From contig NC_052017.1 of assembly GCF_015832195.1 (NCBI RefSeq), positions 51,785,652-51,849,651 on the forward strand: 64,000 nt of DNA, written 5' to 3'. The notes below the pieces were generated by a model, which saw only the letters and a program-made list of their open reading frames with translations, was not told the origin of the DNA and searched no databases. The position numbers were made by a program, and so were the translations under genes. Below, one piece after another: positions 30,840 to 42,038 of the stretch (its first letter is position 1; each line of letters starts with the position of its first letter). This DNA comes from Motacilla alba alba. Its lineage: Eukaryota; Chordata; Aves; Passeriformes; Motacillidae.

Positions 30840-31744
30840 CATTAACATAGCAGCTTGAGGCTTTATGAGCAAACTTATAACGAAAATAAATACTGGGCCG
30901 GTTCTCTCATTTCTGCAAGACATAACACATGCTATGAAATACTACTCAAAATAATGCATTTTGGTAAAAAAGGATTATTCTTCAAGAGTGTTTTGATGGT
31001 GTCAGTTTAAGTTGGCTCAGTTTGCCCAGACTGCCTCATTCAGGGCACAGAAGCTCCCAAACTATTGAAAGTACTCTTAAAAGAGCACTTTTAAACTCGG
31101 CATCCTTCTCTCAGCTGCAGATCTTTCTCTTAGCACAGAAGAAAAGGCCAAAAACTTTTGTGGCATTTTACATGCTATAAGTAAAATATAATTTCAGCCT
31201 TGCTTATCCTTTTCTAAAAATGGCATCATTATAGTAAGCAGAGAATTAAAAAAAAAAACAAACCCAAACCCTCTTTTAAAGCAAAAATGGAAGATTTTTG
31301 ACCAACTGTTCATTTTTTTTCTTTCCTTTTAAATCCAGTCTAAAAAGCAAGCATAAGAAGAAAATGATAAAAACATCTCTGTGTGGACTAGTCAAACAAA
31401 GCTAAAATATAAACGATGTTAAGAGGTATCTCAGCCAGCTCAGAATGAAGTGACAGATTTACAGGGCCCAATGCAACACTAAGCAGACCTGTCTACCTCT
31501 AGAAATGTGCATGGTCCTATTAGAGCAGGGCTCTGCCCTGGAAAAGGAGACAGACCTTTCAACAGGCCTAATTAGCTTGGGTAGAAACACCGCACAGACA
31601 CGGCAGCAATTCCAGTCAGGTCCCAAAAAGCTTTGCAGCACAGCACGAGGTGTTGACCCATCAATAGCACTGCTACAGCTCAGTAGCAAAAGTGACTCCA
31701 TGCTTTGGAAGAATACTCCCTCCCCTTCTGGCGCAAACGCTCAC

Positions 31745-31895
31745 CGGCGGTTCAGCTGCTCCATTTGCTGGATGGAGCCAGACCTGTGGATCCCGTCTGG
31801 CGTTGCTGCGGCTGTGGGCCGCTGCCATGTGGTGGTGCGGTTGACATGATCCACGTAGAACACTCTCCCATGGCTGTCTATCCGAGCTTCCCAAT
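31745..31895 (-). CDS. HECW1: HECW1 exon: WW domain 1 and following helix
   Basis: This 151-base exon encodes [20 protein letters not shown] and continues to [10 protein letters not shown]. The WW signature is complete: first Trp codon at 31891-31893, aromatic FYVDH core, second Trp at 31825-31827, 22 residues later, then a Pro three residues on (WQRP). WW domains bind Pro-rich PPxY-type motifs in substrates or adaptors. The tail [16 protein letters not shown], shared with the next exon, looks helical. The acceptor is CAACCCTAG and the donor GTGAGC. Downstream of the second Trp, the string [10 protein letters not shown] supports HECW1 over HECW2. Confidence 0.96.
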
Positions 31896-34800
31896 CTAGG
31901 GTTGGAAAAAAGGAAGGGGTGATGCTGTCAGTGGGATGCCTTCCAGAAAACCTGCGTGTGGGAGGTATATACAGACACACACACATACACAGACAGGGCA
32001 TATACACACAGGAGATACTATATATATATATACATATATAGCCTACATGCAGTACATACCATGTGTATATATTCAAAGAACACATTCAAGTGTGCGTATC
32101 TATTATTCGCTTGTCTATATATACATATATGCAGAATATGCATATACAGAAACATTTCATACACATCACAGAGGTAGGCCATGGAGTTCACTACCATAGC
32201 ACATGAAAAAAACTAGTGATGCATAGGGGCTACATTTTTAAAAGGATGAGGTAATTTTTCAATTAGTGATACTGCTTGGCTGGATTCACTGCAGGTCGGA
32301 GTAGCCACAAAGAACCGACCCTTACAAGAAGACCACATCTGAGCTAATATGGCAAATCCCATTTTTTCTTTTTTGTTATGTTTCAGAACAAACATGCTTC
32401 ATTTCTCTTCCTTTTGCTAAGTGGCTTCAAAGGACAGCATACAGCAATTAAAGGATTCACTGAAAACTGATCACAGACTCTTTGGACATACCTTAGAAAT
32501 TTCTCTAAACAGAGAATTGCTCTCATGAATGCAAACTAGGTTGAGAGTTTGCAGAATAATATTGAGCCTTCTATCATTATTGTTTCTTGCTACTGTTATT
32601 GTTTCCCCATGATTGAAAACTAAAAATTGTTTGGTGTATGATGGCTTGTGGACAATGGTAATGTTGATAAAAAAATAGAGTTTGTAACAGAAGAAATTCA
32701 TAAGTGAGTTAGCTAGCAAAGCCACACATCAAACTGGTTGGAATGCATGGAGAAGTGGAATAAATTAGGCTTGCTAGTTTCATATTCCCACATGACCCAT
32801 CATCTGATGACACATCTATGTAAATACATGCACATACTTTCTACACAAGTTTAGATGCAAACCTCACTTGCATTCACACACAAATCCACATATGGTGATT
32901 ACCTTTGAGGGCAAACACTTCCTCATATTCCCATATTCTTACTATGATACCATCTTCCCTGACGAGCTCACTCCTCCTATGGTTTTCAGTGATCAAATTC
33001 AGGATCATCTGAATTTCATATGTTATGTATTTAATTTCCTATTCTCTAAGAGCAGGTTGGAAGTTGCACCTTTTGCTACTATATTTGGAAACCTATTCTT
33101 CATGACCAGTTCCCATCCTTTGAATGCTAGCCCCGACTAAACCTACTTCCCATATTTGATCCCACACAAGCAGGCTGTCTGAAGACCATGGCTAGCTGCC
33201 CCTGACAGCTGAATCCCACAGACCTTAAAAGATGGGTGCTAGGAGTCCTTGGAGAAATTTTCTGTAAGACTCCAAGACAAGAAGAACCATAAACACATGC
33301 ATTGCTTCTTTCAAAGCTACCACAGTCCTTAAAGACACAAACCCTATTGTCACACCATGGGCACACATGCAGCATCTCTCACTGTGAAAATCACTACATT
33401 ATTTAAGGAGAGGACTCTCTCTTCCTCCTTCAGGTCAAGTTTTTTCTTGTGGTAGCTGTTTCAAGAACAAGATCACAGCTTTGTGAAAACCATGTCTAGA
33501 ACATAAGACAGTGAAAAAACCACATGAAATACAACATATGCACATTGAGGTAAATCAGACTGACACATAAGGCAGGTCGAAGGCCAGAGCCTTGCTGAGC
33601 ATGCTGGCACTGGTGGCAGGTGTACCACTGTGGGTGGGAAATGGCCCTTCTGGAGCTATGCATTATCTGCAGTATCCTCAAGGAAATAACCTTGACCAGA
33701 TCAAAGATGATCCCGCTCAACATCATGAAGATCTTAATTTTCCTTGCTGTTTTCTGGCAAAGAACAAATCCTAGCCCTCACTCCACACTATTGCTGTAAC
33801 AAGTTAAGAATGACATAGGTCGACAGAGAATTAGAAGCTTGTAGGCAGTGCTGTAGAACTACACTCTAGACAGCTTACAGAAGATACCAATTGGTCATAT
33901 TGGTATAAAGCCTGCTGATAGGCACTTAGCAAGAATAAATATATCCAGTTACACAGCCAGTCAAGGTTTTATAATAGACCCCTGTGCACCATGAGCCCTA
34001 CAGGCTATTTTGCACTAATTAAATGCAACTTAGAGTTCCTAAGCTTCTAAGCATGATATTTGGAAACTTAGGAGTAAGGAAGCTTGTCCAGAACTTGCAG
34101 ATCACAGTGAAAACATCAGGTCAGAGTGGATTATGACTTCCGGAAGTCTATCTCTGTTGGATGTGCCAGACATACAGCAGTAGTATGTACAGACACGAAC
34201 TACATCTGTTAGTGAGCATTGCTTTATTCACTGCTTTACAGGTATGTCCACTTGAAATCATGGACTGACACTGGCATGCTAAAATATTAGAAACTGTGTG
34301 TCTCATGCTCCTTGCAATAGCATTTCTAGTCAGCTGACTAACTCTTCTTTTGGTTACCTGGGAAGGCTGTCAGAGGGTGGCAGGTACAACTTTAGCTGTA
34401 TGCAGGTAGCAGGTGTACTTCTACCTTCCCATAAGACAGCCTGTAAGTCACATAAGTCACTGAAGCTCCCTGAATACGATACCAGATTTATGGACAGATG
34501 GATGGATACCTTCACAGTGAGACAAACAGACTGACAGGTGAACAGACAGGCAGAACTCTGCCTCCAAGCTGTGCTCAAATCCCTTCATGCTACTTCAGGG
34601 GCAAAGGTGATCTAGGAAGCAGCTAAATTTCCTCAGGGTCTTTTGTTAAGTTTCCCAGGTAAAATAAGACTGTGACTACTACAAGGACTAACCTCTATCT
34701 AACCTTCACAGTAAGAGCATGCTAGAGCATGGGCTAGGGATGTGAGAGTACTGGTTCTGTTCTCCAGTGATCCCCCTCCATCAGCCAAGTCATATTTCAC

Positions 34801-37148
34801 AGAAGTCTCTGAAACTGCTCTGATTTATATCAGAAGATGCAACTTTTTCTGGAAGGTCATGAGGGCAAAGAAAATACATTGTCTTTTCCTCTCCAAGCTC
34901 AGCCACACCTTCGGCAAAGTGCAGCTCTGAACTGGGCACATGTATTTTTCTTGGCTTCAGTTCTGTAGGGTTTCCAAACACAGGCACAATAAGGGGTGAC
35001 TGGTAATGCCGTCATGAGGCCATGCAAACACCACAAATCTTCTATTAATCTCGTATCAGACTTAGGCTTCAGACCAGTCCTTATGAAACTCCCACATAAA
35101 TAATGAATCTATTCTCTTCATTTTCCCAAATAAAACTGCCCGAAATTAAATTTCCTCCTCGAGACCAGCTGTTGTGGGGTTACGATGAAGTCAAGCTATT
35201 CAGAAAACTATTCAAAAGAGAAAGAAGACTGTTCAGAAGATTCTTCATGACCTAAATAAAATCAGTCAACACTGAACTTGCAGCACTGGCAGATTACCTT
35301 CACCTCTACTTACAGATGGAAGCCAACAGTGCACATGAGAAGTAAGCCAGCTTTGATCATATAACTTGGGTTTAAAATATAAAGTTTTTTCCTTTCACAT
35401 GACTGAAGAACTATTTATCTAGGATTAGGAGTTTTTAGAGGTACTGAGATAGCAACACTGAATTTAAAGAGAAGAAAAATTTCTAGATTAAGGCTATGGC
35501 TTTCATTTTGAAATTACAGTAAAATTCCAGAGTTTTTGGAAATCAGTTTCCTAAGTTATATTATTCAATTCAACTTTTTTTTCCCACTCAAAGTTAACTT
35601 AGTACATCTACTTCTATTAAGATCAATATATTTAAACCCACAGTGTCAGCCTTTACTGTAAAAATGGTGTTATATGCTAACGGTGAAACAAAATCTTACA
35701 AAGGGAAATTGCTTCTGTACTTCATCATCACATATTGCATTTCATGTCTTTACACCCTGTTGTGAAAACACTTGAGAAAACCAATGGTAGAAATACTTGC
35801 CTTTTGAGGACAACTATAAGAAAGAGGAAAAATGTATTAAATTGGTGCTGGAAGAACATGGAATAGATTTACAGTATATTCTGTTTACCTGAGCTGGTGT
35901 TAGTGTGCTATCATTAAGTCATCTAATAGGGAATGTGCCCGATCCACAAAGTGTTGCGGTAAGATTGGGAGGAAGAGAAATATTTCCCTGTTACAGAGGT
36001 AACCGTTCCCATTTCATCATTCACTGGCAAGCCACAGGGGGACTCTAAAAAGACTTTATTGGGCTAAAGGCATTTGAATCATTCATGCTACTGTGTGGCT
36101 GACGCCAGCATCGGGGCTATTTTCAGCTCAGGGAATACTGACAGCATGGTTGGCAAATGATGAATTATTTGTCAAGGGCACCATAGGCCAAATAAGTGTG
36201 TTCCCGTCTTGGGCTTTGAAGAAAATAGAGCGCTTTGTTTGTACGCCTAGTTGTTTTTGTGAGGCACTGCACATTTCAGGCTGTGAAATCCTGCGCTCAG
36301 TTGAAAGGTGATCAGCCGCACGTTGCAGGGCACAGAGTGCGCTCTGCTGGGCACCGAACGCCAGTGCAAGAAGCAGGGTAATCCTCCGGGAATCTATAAG
36401 GAAAGGCTACAGAGAGAAGTAAAAACTCCAGCAGCTGTTTGGTGTTAAAAATCCCGTATTATCAGGCTAGCAACCTACCACAATCTATCTCACTATTTAA
36501 AACCCTCTCACTTTTATTCAATGCAAGTGTAGACTCCACTACAGTGCATAATGAACAAAAAGTTCACTGGTTATCAAATCCAAGGACAGCATAACAAGAC
36601 CACTGTACATGAGCTGCCTTTTTCCAACTTCTGCTGGTTTGGTTCAGATTTGGACTTGTCTGTCCCAGGAGCATCCTCACTGTGAAAGGTCTGCTGCTGG
36701 ACCGGCATGCAGACTTGACAGACCACAAGGACTGCCATCCCAAACCATCATCGAAGTTGGTTACAGAAAACCTGGAGACAAACGTTACAGAAAAATCAGA
36801 GTACTTTGCTGATACACCATCCAGAAAGCCTTATAGCCAGACTTCCAGAACAACTGACAGATCCCAATCATTCAAGTCTGAACACACTGACTGGAAAAAC
36901 GGAATAATATTTTCATTTCAGGGAAGAAGATGGACGAAGGCAGAGAGGGAGATCATGGAGCTTGTCCAAAACAACATGACAACACTTGAAGTCAGGATCA
37001 AATAAGGGAAACAAAAGGGCATATTGCTTGGGTTCTGGAGAATGTGTATACAGAACACACGGGGTTCTTCAGAAAGACATACTGACCTCTGACTCTACAA
37101 CAGGAAAAGCTGAAAAAAATGCAATACAATAAAAAAACTAAAGCTTAC
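31896..37148 (-). other. Intron upstream of the WW1 exon
   Basis: About 5.3 kb. Next to the WW1 acceptor it carries a CA/TA microsatellite (31967-32044). The plus-strand frame 36682-37005 (107 codons, hydrophilic) ends about 145 bases short of the next exon and has no recognised domain. No transposon identified. Confidence 0.75.
31967..32044. repeat. Compound CA / TA microsatellite near the WW1 exon
   Basis: The plus strand shows acagacacacacacatacac, then atacacacagg, then a tatatatatata run to about 32044. In the transcript this reads as a UA tract followed by UG-rich sequence ending about 75 bases upstream of the WW1 exon acceptor. Confidence 0.93.
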
Positions 37149-37250
37149 TTGGTGGAAGAGGCTCATCGATAGTTGGGTAGTGATGATGGTCAGGCCTCAG
37201 AGAAGGAAGCTGGCTGACTGGCTGAGAATTATGGAGTAAAGGACAATCAC
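37149..37250 (-). CDS. HECW1: HECW1 exon: linker leading into WW1
   Basis: This 102-base exon encodes (G)DCPLLHNSQPVSQLPSLRP then HHHYPTIDEPLPP, and its last base begins the Asn before the WW1 tryptophan. The acceptor is TTGTCCATAG and the donor GTAAGC. It has no ATG-initiated frame of its own; I identified it by family similarity and exact phase agreement with both neighbours. The terminal LPP is the usual proline lead-in to a WW domain (LPPnW). Confidence 0.93.
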
Positions 37251-37934
37251 CTATGGACAAGATATTCAAGACATTGACAGTCATTCATTGTTTTTACAAT
37301 GTGGTTCAAAAAATGTGTTACTGTAAAACAAGTGGTTATTTTAAAAATAGGTTAACCTGATGTTCTAGCATCTCTGGGTATTCCTATTTTCAAGGCACTA
37401 CTTTAATAGCAACTCATAAGGCAAAGAAGTATTAAAATAATGCAGTCAAGTCTCTTGAGTCTTGAATGCTGAACTAATGCTGAACTATTATGGGCCAGAT
37501 TCTGGACTCACAGACACCCAAGTGTAAGCGATAGAAGAATCAGGCTTGACCTCTGAGAAATACTGTTCATGTACAACTAAGCTTAAGCTTCTGCAGCAAC
37601 TGGCAGGAACATGCAAAATCCTGGTTCCAACTTTTAACTCATTCCATCAGTGGAATAAAAGGCTAAAAGCTGCCTTGGATCTTCCACTCCTTTTCAAAAA
37701 GATCAGTGGCTGCATATGTAGACTGTAATGGCAGGATTTTGCAGTCCCTGCAAGCAGATCATCCTCTTCTGTGGGTATTTTTTAAAATTCAAAGAGTCCA
37801 TCTTGGGTTGAAGGACAGAGAATGAGAGAAGGACCAGAAACAGGTAGGAGACAGGCGGTAGAAGAGAAGGATAAAAGATAGTGAGATATAGTCAGGATCT
37901 GAGATAAGGAAGAAAGACCTGAGATAGTAAAGAG

Positions 37935-37992
37935 GGAAAGAAGAAGAAGAAGAAGCAGAAGCAGAAGAAAAAGAAGAAGAAAAAGAAAAAGA
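37935..37992. repeat. GAA-rich microsatellite
   Basis: About 58 bases of gaagaagaagaagcagaagc type with A-rich interruptions. It is a (UUC)n-like pyrimidine tract in the HECW1 transcript. It lies about 50 bases from the CR1 tail at 38046, so it may have expanded from sequence beside that insertion. Confidence 0.92.
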
Positions 37993-38045
37993 GTCACACA
38001 GGATACAGTGCAGAGTAAGTTTTTTAACACTAGCATTGTATATAT

Positions 38046-38113
38046 GTCCATATATAGAATTGTTTGGATTGGAATGGACCTTAAAGGTTGTCCCATTCCA
38101 ATTGCCCTGCCAT
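38046..38113 (-). mobile_element. CR1 LINE 3' tip, about 68 bases
   Basis: The plus strand reads tagaattgtttggattgg, aatggaccttaaagg and ttccaattgccctgcc, the complement of the terminal bases of CR1 as in the fragment at 16761. Same orientation as the gene. Extreme 5' truncation; no coding potential. Confidence 0.8.
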
Positions 38114-40664
38114 TTTTAAATATGAAATAAATGAAACCTAAGTAAATGTCCAAACTCAGGTTCTGTTGAGAGGAACAAGTAACTTAAGATCAAGTCAATG
38201 CTTATAGAATCCTTTAAGAAACTAAGAAGTTCTAGTAGGGATGAAAAAGTATTCCATATCTTAGACTTAACATGCTAAAACTTCACAGTTTCCAGAATAA
38301 AGATTCCTTCTTGCCTTGTCTCTAAAATCTTAGAAACCAGGACTATTTATCTTACTAATGGACACATTTGCATATTGTGTGGTAACAGTTTTTGACTATA
38401 ACTTCCAGCTTGGCTTGTTAATACAGATACACTCCGAATTGCATAAACATAATATTTACTTGCATCAGAAAGATGCAGCTTATGGAAAAAGATATATTAA
38501 GCTGAATGGTTCTGGTGATTCTGGGAATGCTAAGCCAAATTCACTGTGTACCAGCTGGTTTACCTCCCTTTAATGTTAGAATCTTAACAGCCTAAGAATG
38601 AACACTTTGTGAAGATCCCTAAACATATACCAATCAAAAGCAAAAAAAAAATTACTGGAAAAAATTAAATATGTTTTTTTCTTAAAAAAACCAACAGCTA
38701 GAATGCAGAAGCCAATTTTGTATAAAACTGTAAAAAACCTCACACCCCTCAGAAATGAGAAAAATCACTTAGATAAAAATACTCCCCCTTCTAGGTGCTC
38801 TGATGATACCGTATGGCCGGTTAAATGCCTTCATAAAACCACTTGTGTATAGGCGTATCTCACAGATGTATCTGCTGCATGTTTTGAACAGACAGCAGAG
38901 TTACATAAGTTTATGACTCAGTGCTACAAGTCCATCTCTTGCAGCCTTAAAAATTGTGCTGTTACTACAGGTATAGCACCGACTACCAGATCACCCTTCT
39001 ATGTTTCTTTACTTACCTCACCACAATTGACTCTTCCCTAGTCAAGACAGTTACGCCAAGCCAGCGGAAGCATGGTAGTGTCAGTCACCTGGAGTGGGTG
39101 GAGGTGACCACATCTACTGTATTTGTAACAGCTGCCAAGTCATGGAGCAACGTGCACATTGACTGAGGCACCCCCAGTGACACCGAGATAGTGCTAAGAG
39201 CTGGGCTGCCCTTCAGACACACGCTCAGCTAAACAAGGCAAAGCCACAAGGGACACTGCAGTGCTCTTTATTGAGGCTCAAGTCTTGGGGCTGTACTGAA
39301 TCCATATGCAGACGACACCCTCTCCCACCATATCCCCTATCAAATGCTCACACAGTTCAAAACAACCACCAAACCTGCACCTATGATGTCACACATACAC
39401 AAGCTCATGCCCCCTTAGCTACACTTGCACGTAAATGCTGTTCACAAGCAAAGGCTCTTGCCTGCAAGGAAGGAAGATCTGTGTGTAGTTCTGAAAATTT
39501 AATGATTTGTACTAGATTCTGCTCTACAGACTCAATAATCCCCTAGTCCCAGCCATCTACAAAATATTTACACAGGCTGGTGTAAATTTTTTTTGCAGGG
39601 GGAGGGTCTGCGGCAAAGGAAGTCATGAGCAAATAAATTGGGAATGGAGAAGGAAAACATAGATGAATGCTTCAACTGGAGCTCCTCAGCGATAGCCAAA
39701 TAGGTTAGCCTTTTGCTGCCATTTTAATTTGCTGTCACTTATAGAGGGAAACAGATGGCTCAGAATTAGGGAGTGCAAAGACTACCTCTTGACCTTGCTG
39801 CATACTCCTGAGCTGCAGCTGAGTCCTTTACCTCTTCAGCTGGAGAAAAATAATACACTAGCTGAAGAAGAGAGGAGTAATCATCTCCCCTTCTTCATGT
39901 AACTGCAGAGAGCATGAAAGGAGTTACCAAAGAGGGAGACTTAATGTAACTGTAAAGGAATTGGAAGAAATAGTACCTAAATAACAAAGACAAAAAAAAA
40001 TTTAAAGTATATTCTATCTCTAGGGAAGGATAGGGATATGAGAATTTTATTTAATATAGTCAAATTTCCAATGTATCTAAGAAAAAAATATAAATCTCTG
40101 TTGAGTTGGCCTATGATCTGTGATATCTGAGGTACATTTGTTTGACACTTGGAGAATTGGAACAAATGGGGCTCGAAAACTGTGTTTGTAAGAGCTTATG
40201 ACTATGTATGGCTAACAAACATTTACAGAAACTGGCCCAAACCTTTATGTGGTGCAAATCAGCATATATGCCCTTTGACAAGGACAAGCTGGTCCTCTCA
40301 CTGACTATCAGAGACAAGGCAGCACATCAGACATGTGATATGGAAAAATCCCAGGAAAAAAGGAATGAGTTGGTGGATGTGATAATGCGGATCTGCCACA
40401 TAACTAAAGTAACTGATCTTGATTTTATAATGATGCATGTATATCTACAGTAATTCATATATACGGATCCCTATCTGATTTAGTCAGTTTTGTTGGGATT
40501 TTTAAGGACAGGCTCAATTATCCAACCCTCCCTTATATCTGGCCCAGCTCACAGCCCCTGAGTTTGTAAGAAATAAACCGTGAGCTAAAACCTCAATTAT
40601 CTGATGCCTTCTGTGACATCTAGATAATCAGGGTTGCCCAGAGCATCAGTTCTCAGGATCTAAC

Positions 40665-42038
40665 CTTCTCTTCTGCTGCTTGGACCTGCTATTGGGGTGT
40701 CTAGACCCTCTGTGGCTCTCTGTGGATTCCCACCATGAGCTACTAGTTCATCTGGCCACTGGGAGGAGCCATCCACTTGCTCCCTGTCCAGCTCAGGGCT
40801 CTGCACTGAATCTGGCACTGACTCAAAAGCACTGTTCTCCTCCTCATCATCATCCTGTGAGGAAAAGACCGTGCTCTCGGAAATCTTTGCGCTGTCGACG
40901 GAGGAGAAGCGCGTATGGCTGGAGAAGCGATTGTTACTGTCGTAGCAGGAGGTGCTGTAGCACGAAGTGCTGTAGCAGGAGGTGCTGTAGCAGGAGGTGC
41001 TGTAGCAAGAGGGGCTGTAGCAAGAGGTGTCGCACGCTTCACATTCGTTGTCACCATTGGGCCTGGAGCTTGACTCGCTCTCACTTCCTGTCCTGGGGGG
41101 TTCCCCATCCAACAGCCCATCATTCAAGTCAGAGAGTTGCTCATCCAAGGTTCCAGGAGGCACCGTGCTCTGGCTGAAGTTCTCTTCAGCCTCGTTTTCC
41201 AGAGGAGGCTCTGCTGCCATGGTCTCACTCTCACTGACCACCTCCTTATCCATTACCTCCTTGACAGTAGACTCCTCATCGTTCTCCCTCCCATTACCAC
41301 CATCTTGCTCTTCTTCCCCATCGCTGCTCATCTGTGCCGAGGGCAGGCTGTGGAGCAGGTTGTGTATCCGTATGTAGTGTGTGCGAGGGGTCTCTGGCTC
41401 ACCGCAAGCTGAAGCTATGACTGTCTCAAGTTCAGACACAGGCAGGGAGCACGGCCTGTTTTTCCTCTTTGCTGTGGTCCTCAGTTGGAGCTTGTTGTCT
41501 TCCTCCTCCTGGGCTGAAGCCCCTTCTTCTTCTTCATCCTGACTCTTCTCTAGGTCTTTGCCAGCATGCACATCTGCACTCACCTCATCAATATCTACTG
41601 TTTCTATGCTGGTCAAGACTCCACCATCTCCCTGAATACCAGAATTGACTTTGTTATTTTCCCTAACTTCAGGCTCAGGAGGAGACATGCAAGCTGTCAG
41701 ATCCGACTGCTCCATGAGGTCCGTAGCACTCAAAGAAGGCAGCACTTCTCCTGGGATGGATTCCAAGGGCTCAGGAACTGGCACCGCATCAACCTCCCCA
41801 TCTCCTGCTAGCTCTTCATTTAAGCTGTTCTGGTTGACTTCCCCAGGTGGTTTGACAGCCCCTGGGCTATCGACACTGTTCACACTGTATCCATTTAGCT
41901 GTTCTGGAGCTGCACTTTCTGAGGTCACTGTGTTGATGCATGGAGGCTCACCGAGGCTTTCCTCTGTGGGGTTGTTCACAGGGCTTTCCGGGAGGTCAGC
42001 TGGCTCAGGATCTGCACTAATGGAGACCTCTTCATCAT
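40665..42038 (-). CDS. HECW1: HECW1 large exon: acidic disordered linker with SCYST repeat
   Basis: At 1374 bases this is the largest exon. It encodes about 458 residues, rich in Glu, Asp, Ser and Pro, between the C2 domain and WW1. It begins (D)DEEVSISADPEPADLPESP, with acceptor TCTCATACAG, and ends PSSRREG with an unusual donor, GTTAGA. The Met at 41979 is internal and is not a translation start. Three parts stand out: a well-ordered, family-conserved island of roughly 50 residues containing SLPVSELETVIASACG and THYIRIHNLLHS (about 41330-41475); a six-unit SCYST repeat (40942-41031); and the acidic stretch SSQDDDEEENSAFESVPDS (about 40800-40870). The rest has no predicted fold that I recognise and is probably disordered. 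It may carry regulatory and substrate-binding motifs, but that is inference. Confidence 0.96.
40942..41031 (-). repeat. Coding 15-bp minisatellite, six SCYST-type units
   Basis: Six head-to-tail 15-base units, plus-strand consensus gtagcaggaggtgct, lie inside the large HECW1 exon. They translate in the minus frame to repeats of the pentapeptide SCYST, with one SCYSP-type variant. The unit length is a multiple of three, so copy-number change keeps frame. The units differ by only one to three bases, which suggests recent homogenisation or slippage. The two other minus frames and the plus strand are also largely open here, and this produces spurious Ala/Pro- and Cys/Arg-rich ORFs. Confidence 0.93.

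Larger units (their letters stand above)
27737..31744 (-). other. Intron after the WW1 exon
   Basis: About 4 kb. It contains a purine-rich GAAA tract (28393-28469) and a TTTG-type run (30801-30839). Open plus-strand frame 29614-29982 ends in a Lys-rich, A-run artefact. No named transposon. Confidence 0.75.
37251..40664 (-). other. Intron after the large exon; holds CR1 tip and GAA tract
   Basis: About 3.4 kb. It contains a short CR1 tail (38046-38113) and a GAA-rich tract (37935-37992) adjacent to it. On the gene strand an AATAAA hexamer occurs near 39268-39273. No exon seen. Confidence 0.75.

Noticed and set aside
36682..37005. Plus-strand 107-codon hydrophilic frame just 3' of the 37149-37250 exon on the gene strand
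   Set aside because: Opposite strand to the gene, no domain recognised, and an overlapping second frame is equally open.
40942..41031. Regular short direct repeats resembling a CRISPR array
   Set aside because: The units are contiguous with no spacers, lie inside a vertebrate coding exon and translate in frame.
40743..41123. Minus-strand 126-codon Ala/Pro/Thr-rich frame overlapping the large exon
   Set aside because: It is an alternative frame through the same 15-base repeat. The overlapping main frame has clear HECW1 similarity and correct splice phases at both ends.
40680..41177. Plus-strand 165-codon Cys/Arg-rich frame opposite the large HECW1 exon
   Set aside because: It is antisense to a confirmed coding exon. 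Its Cys-rich part is the reverse reading of the SCYST minisatellite, whose 15-base unit keeps several frames open.
41977..41979. Met codon as a HECW1 translation start
   Set aside because: Coding sequence continues upstream in the same exon to a proper acceptor at 42038 and joins in frame to three C2 exons.
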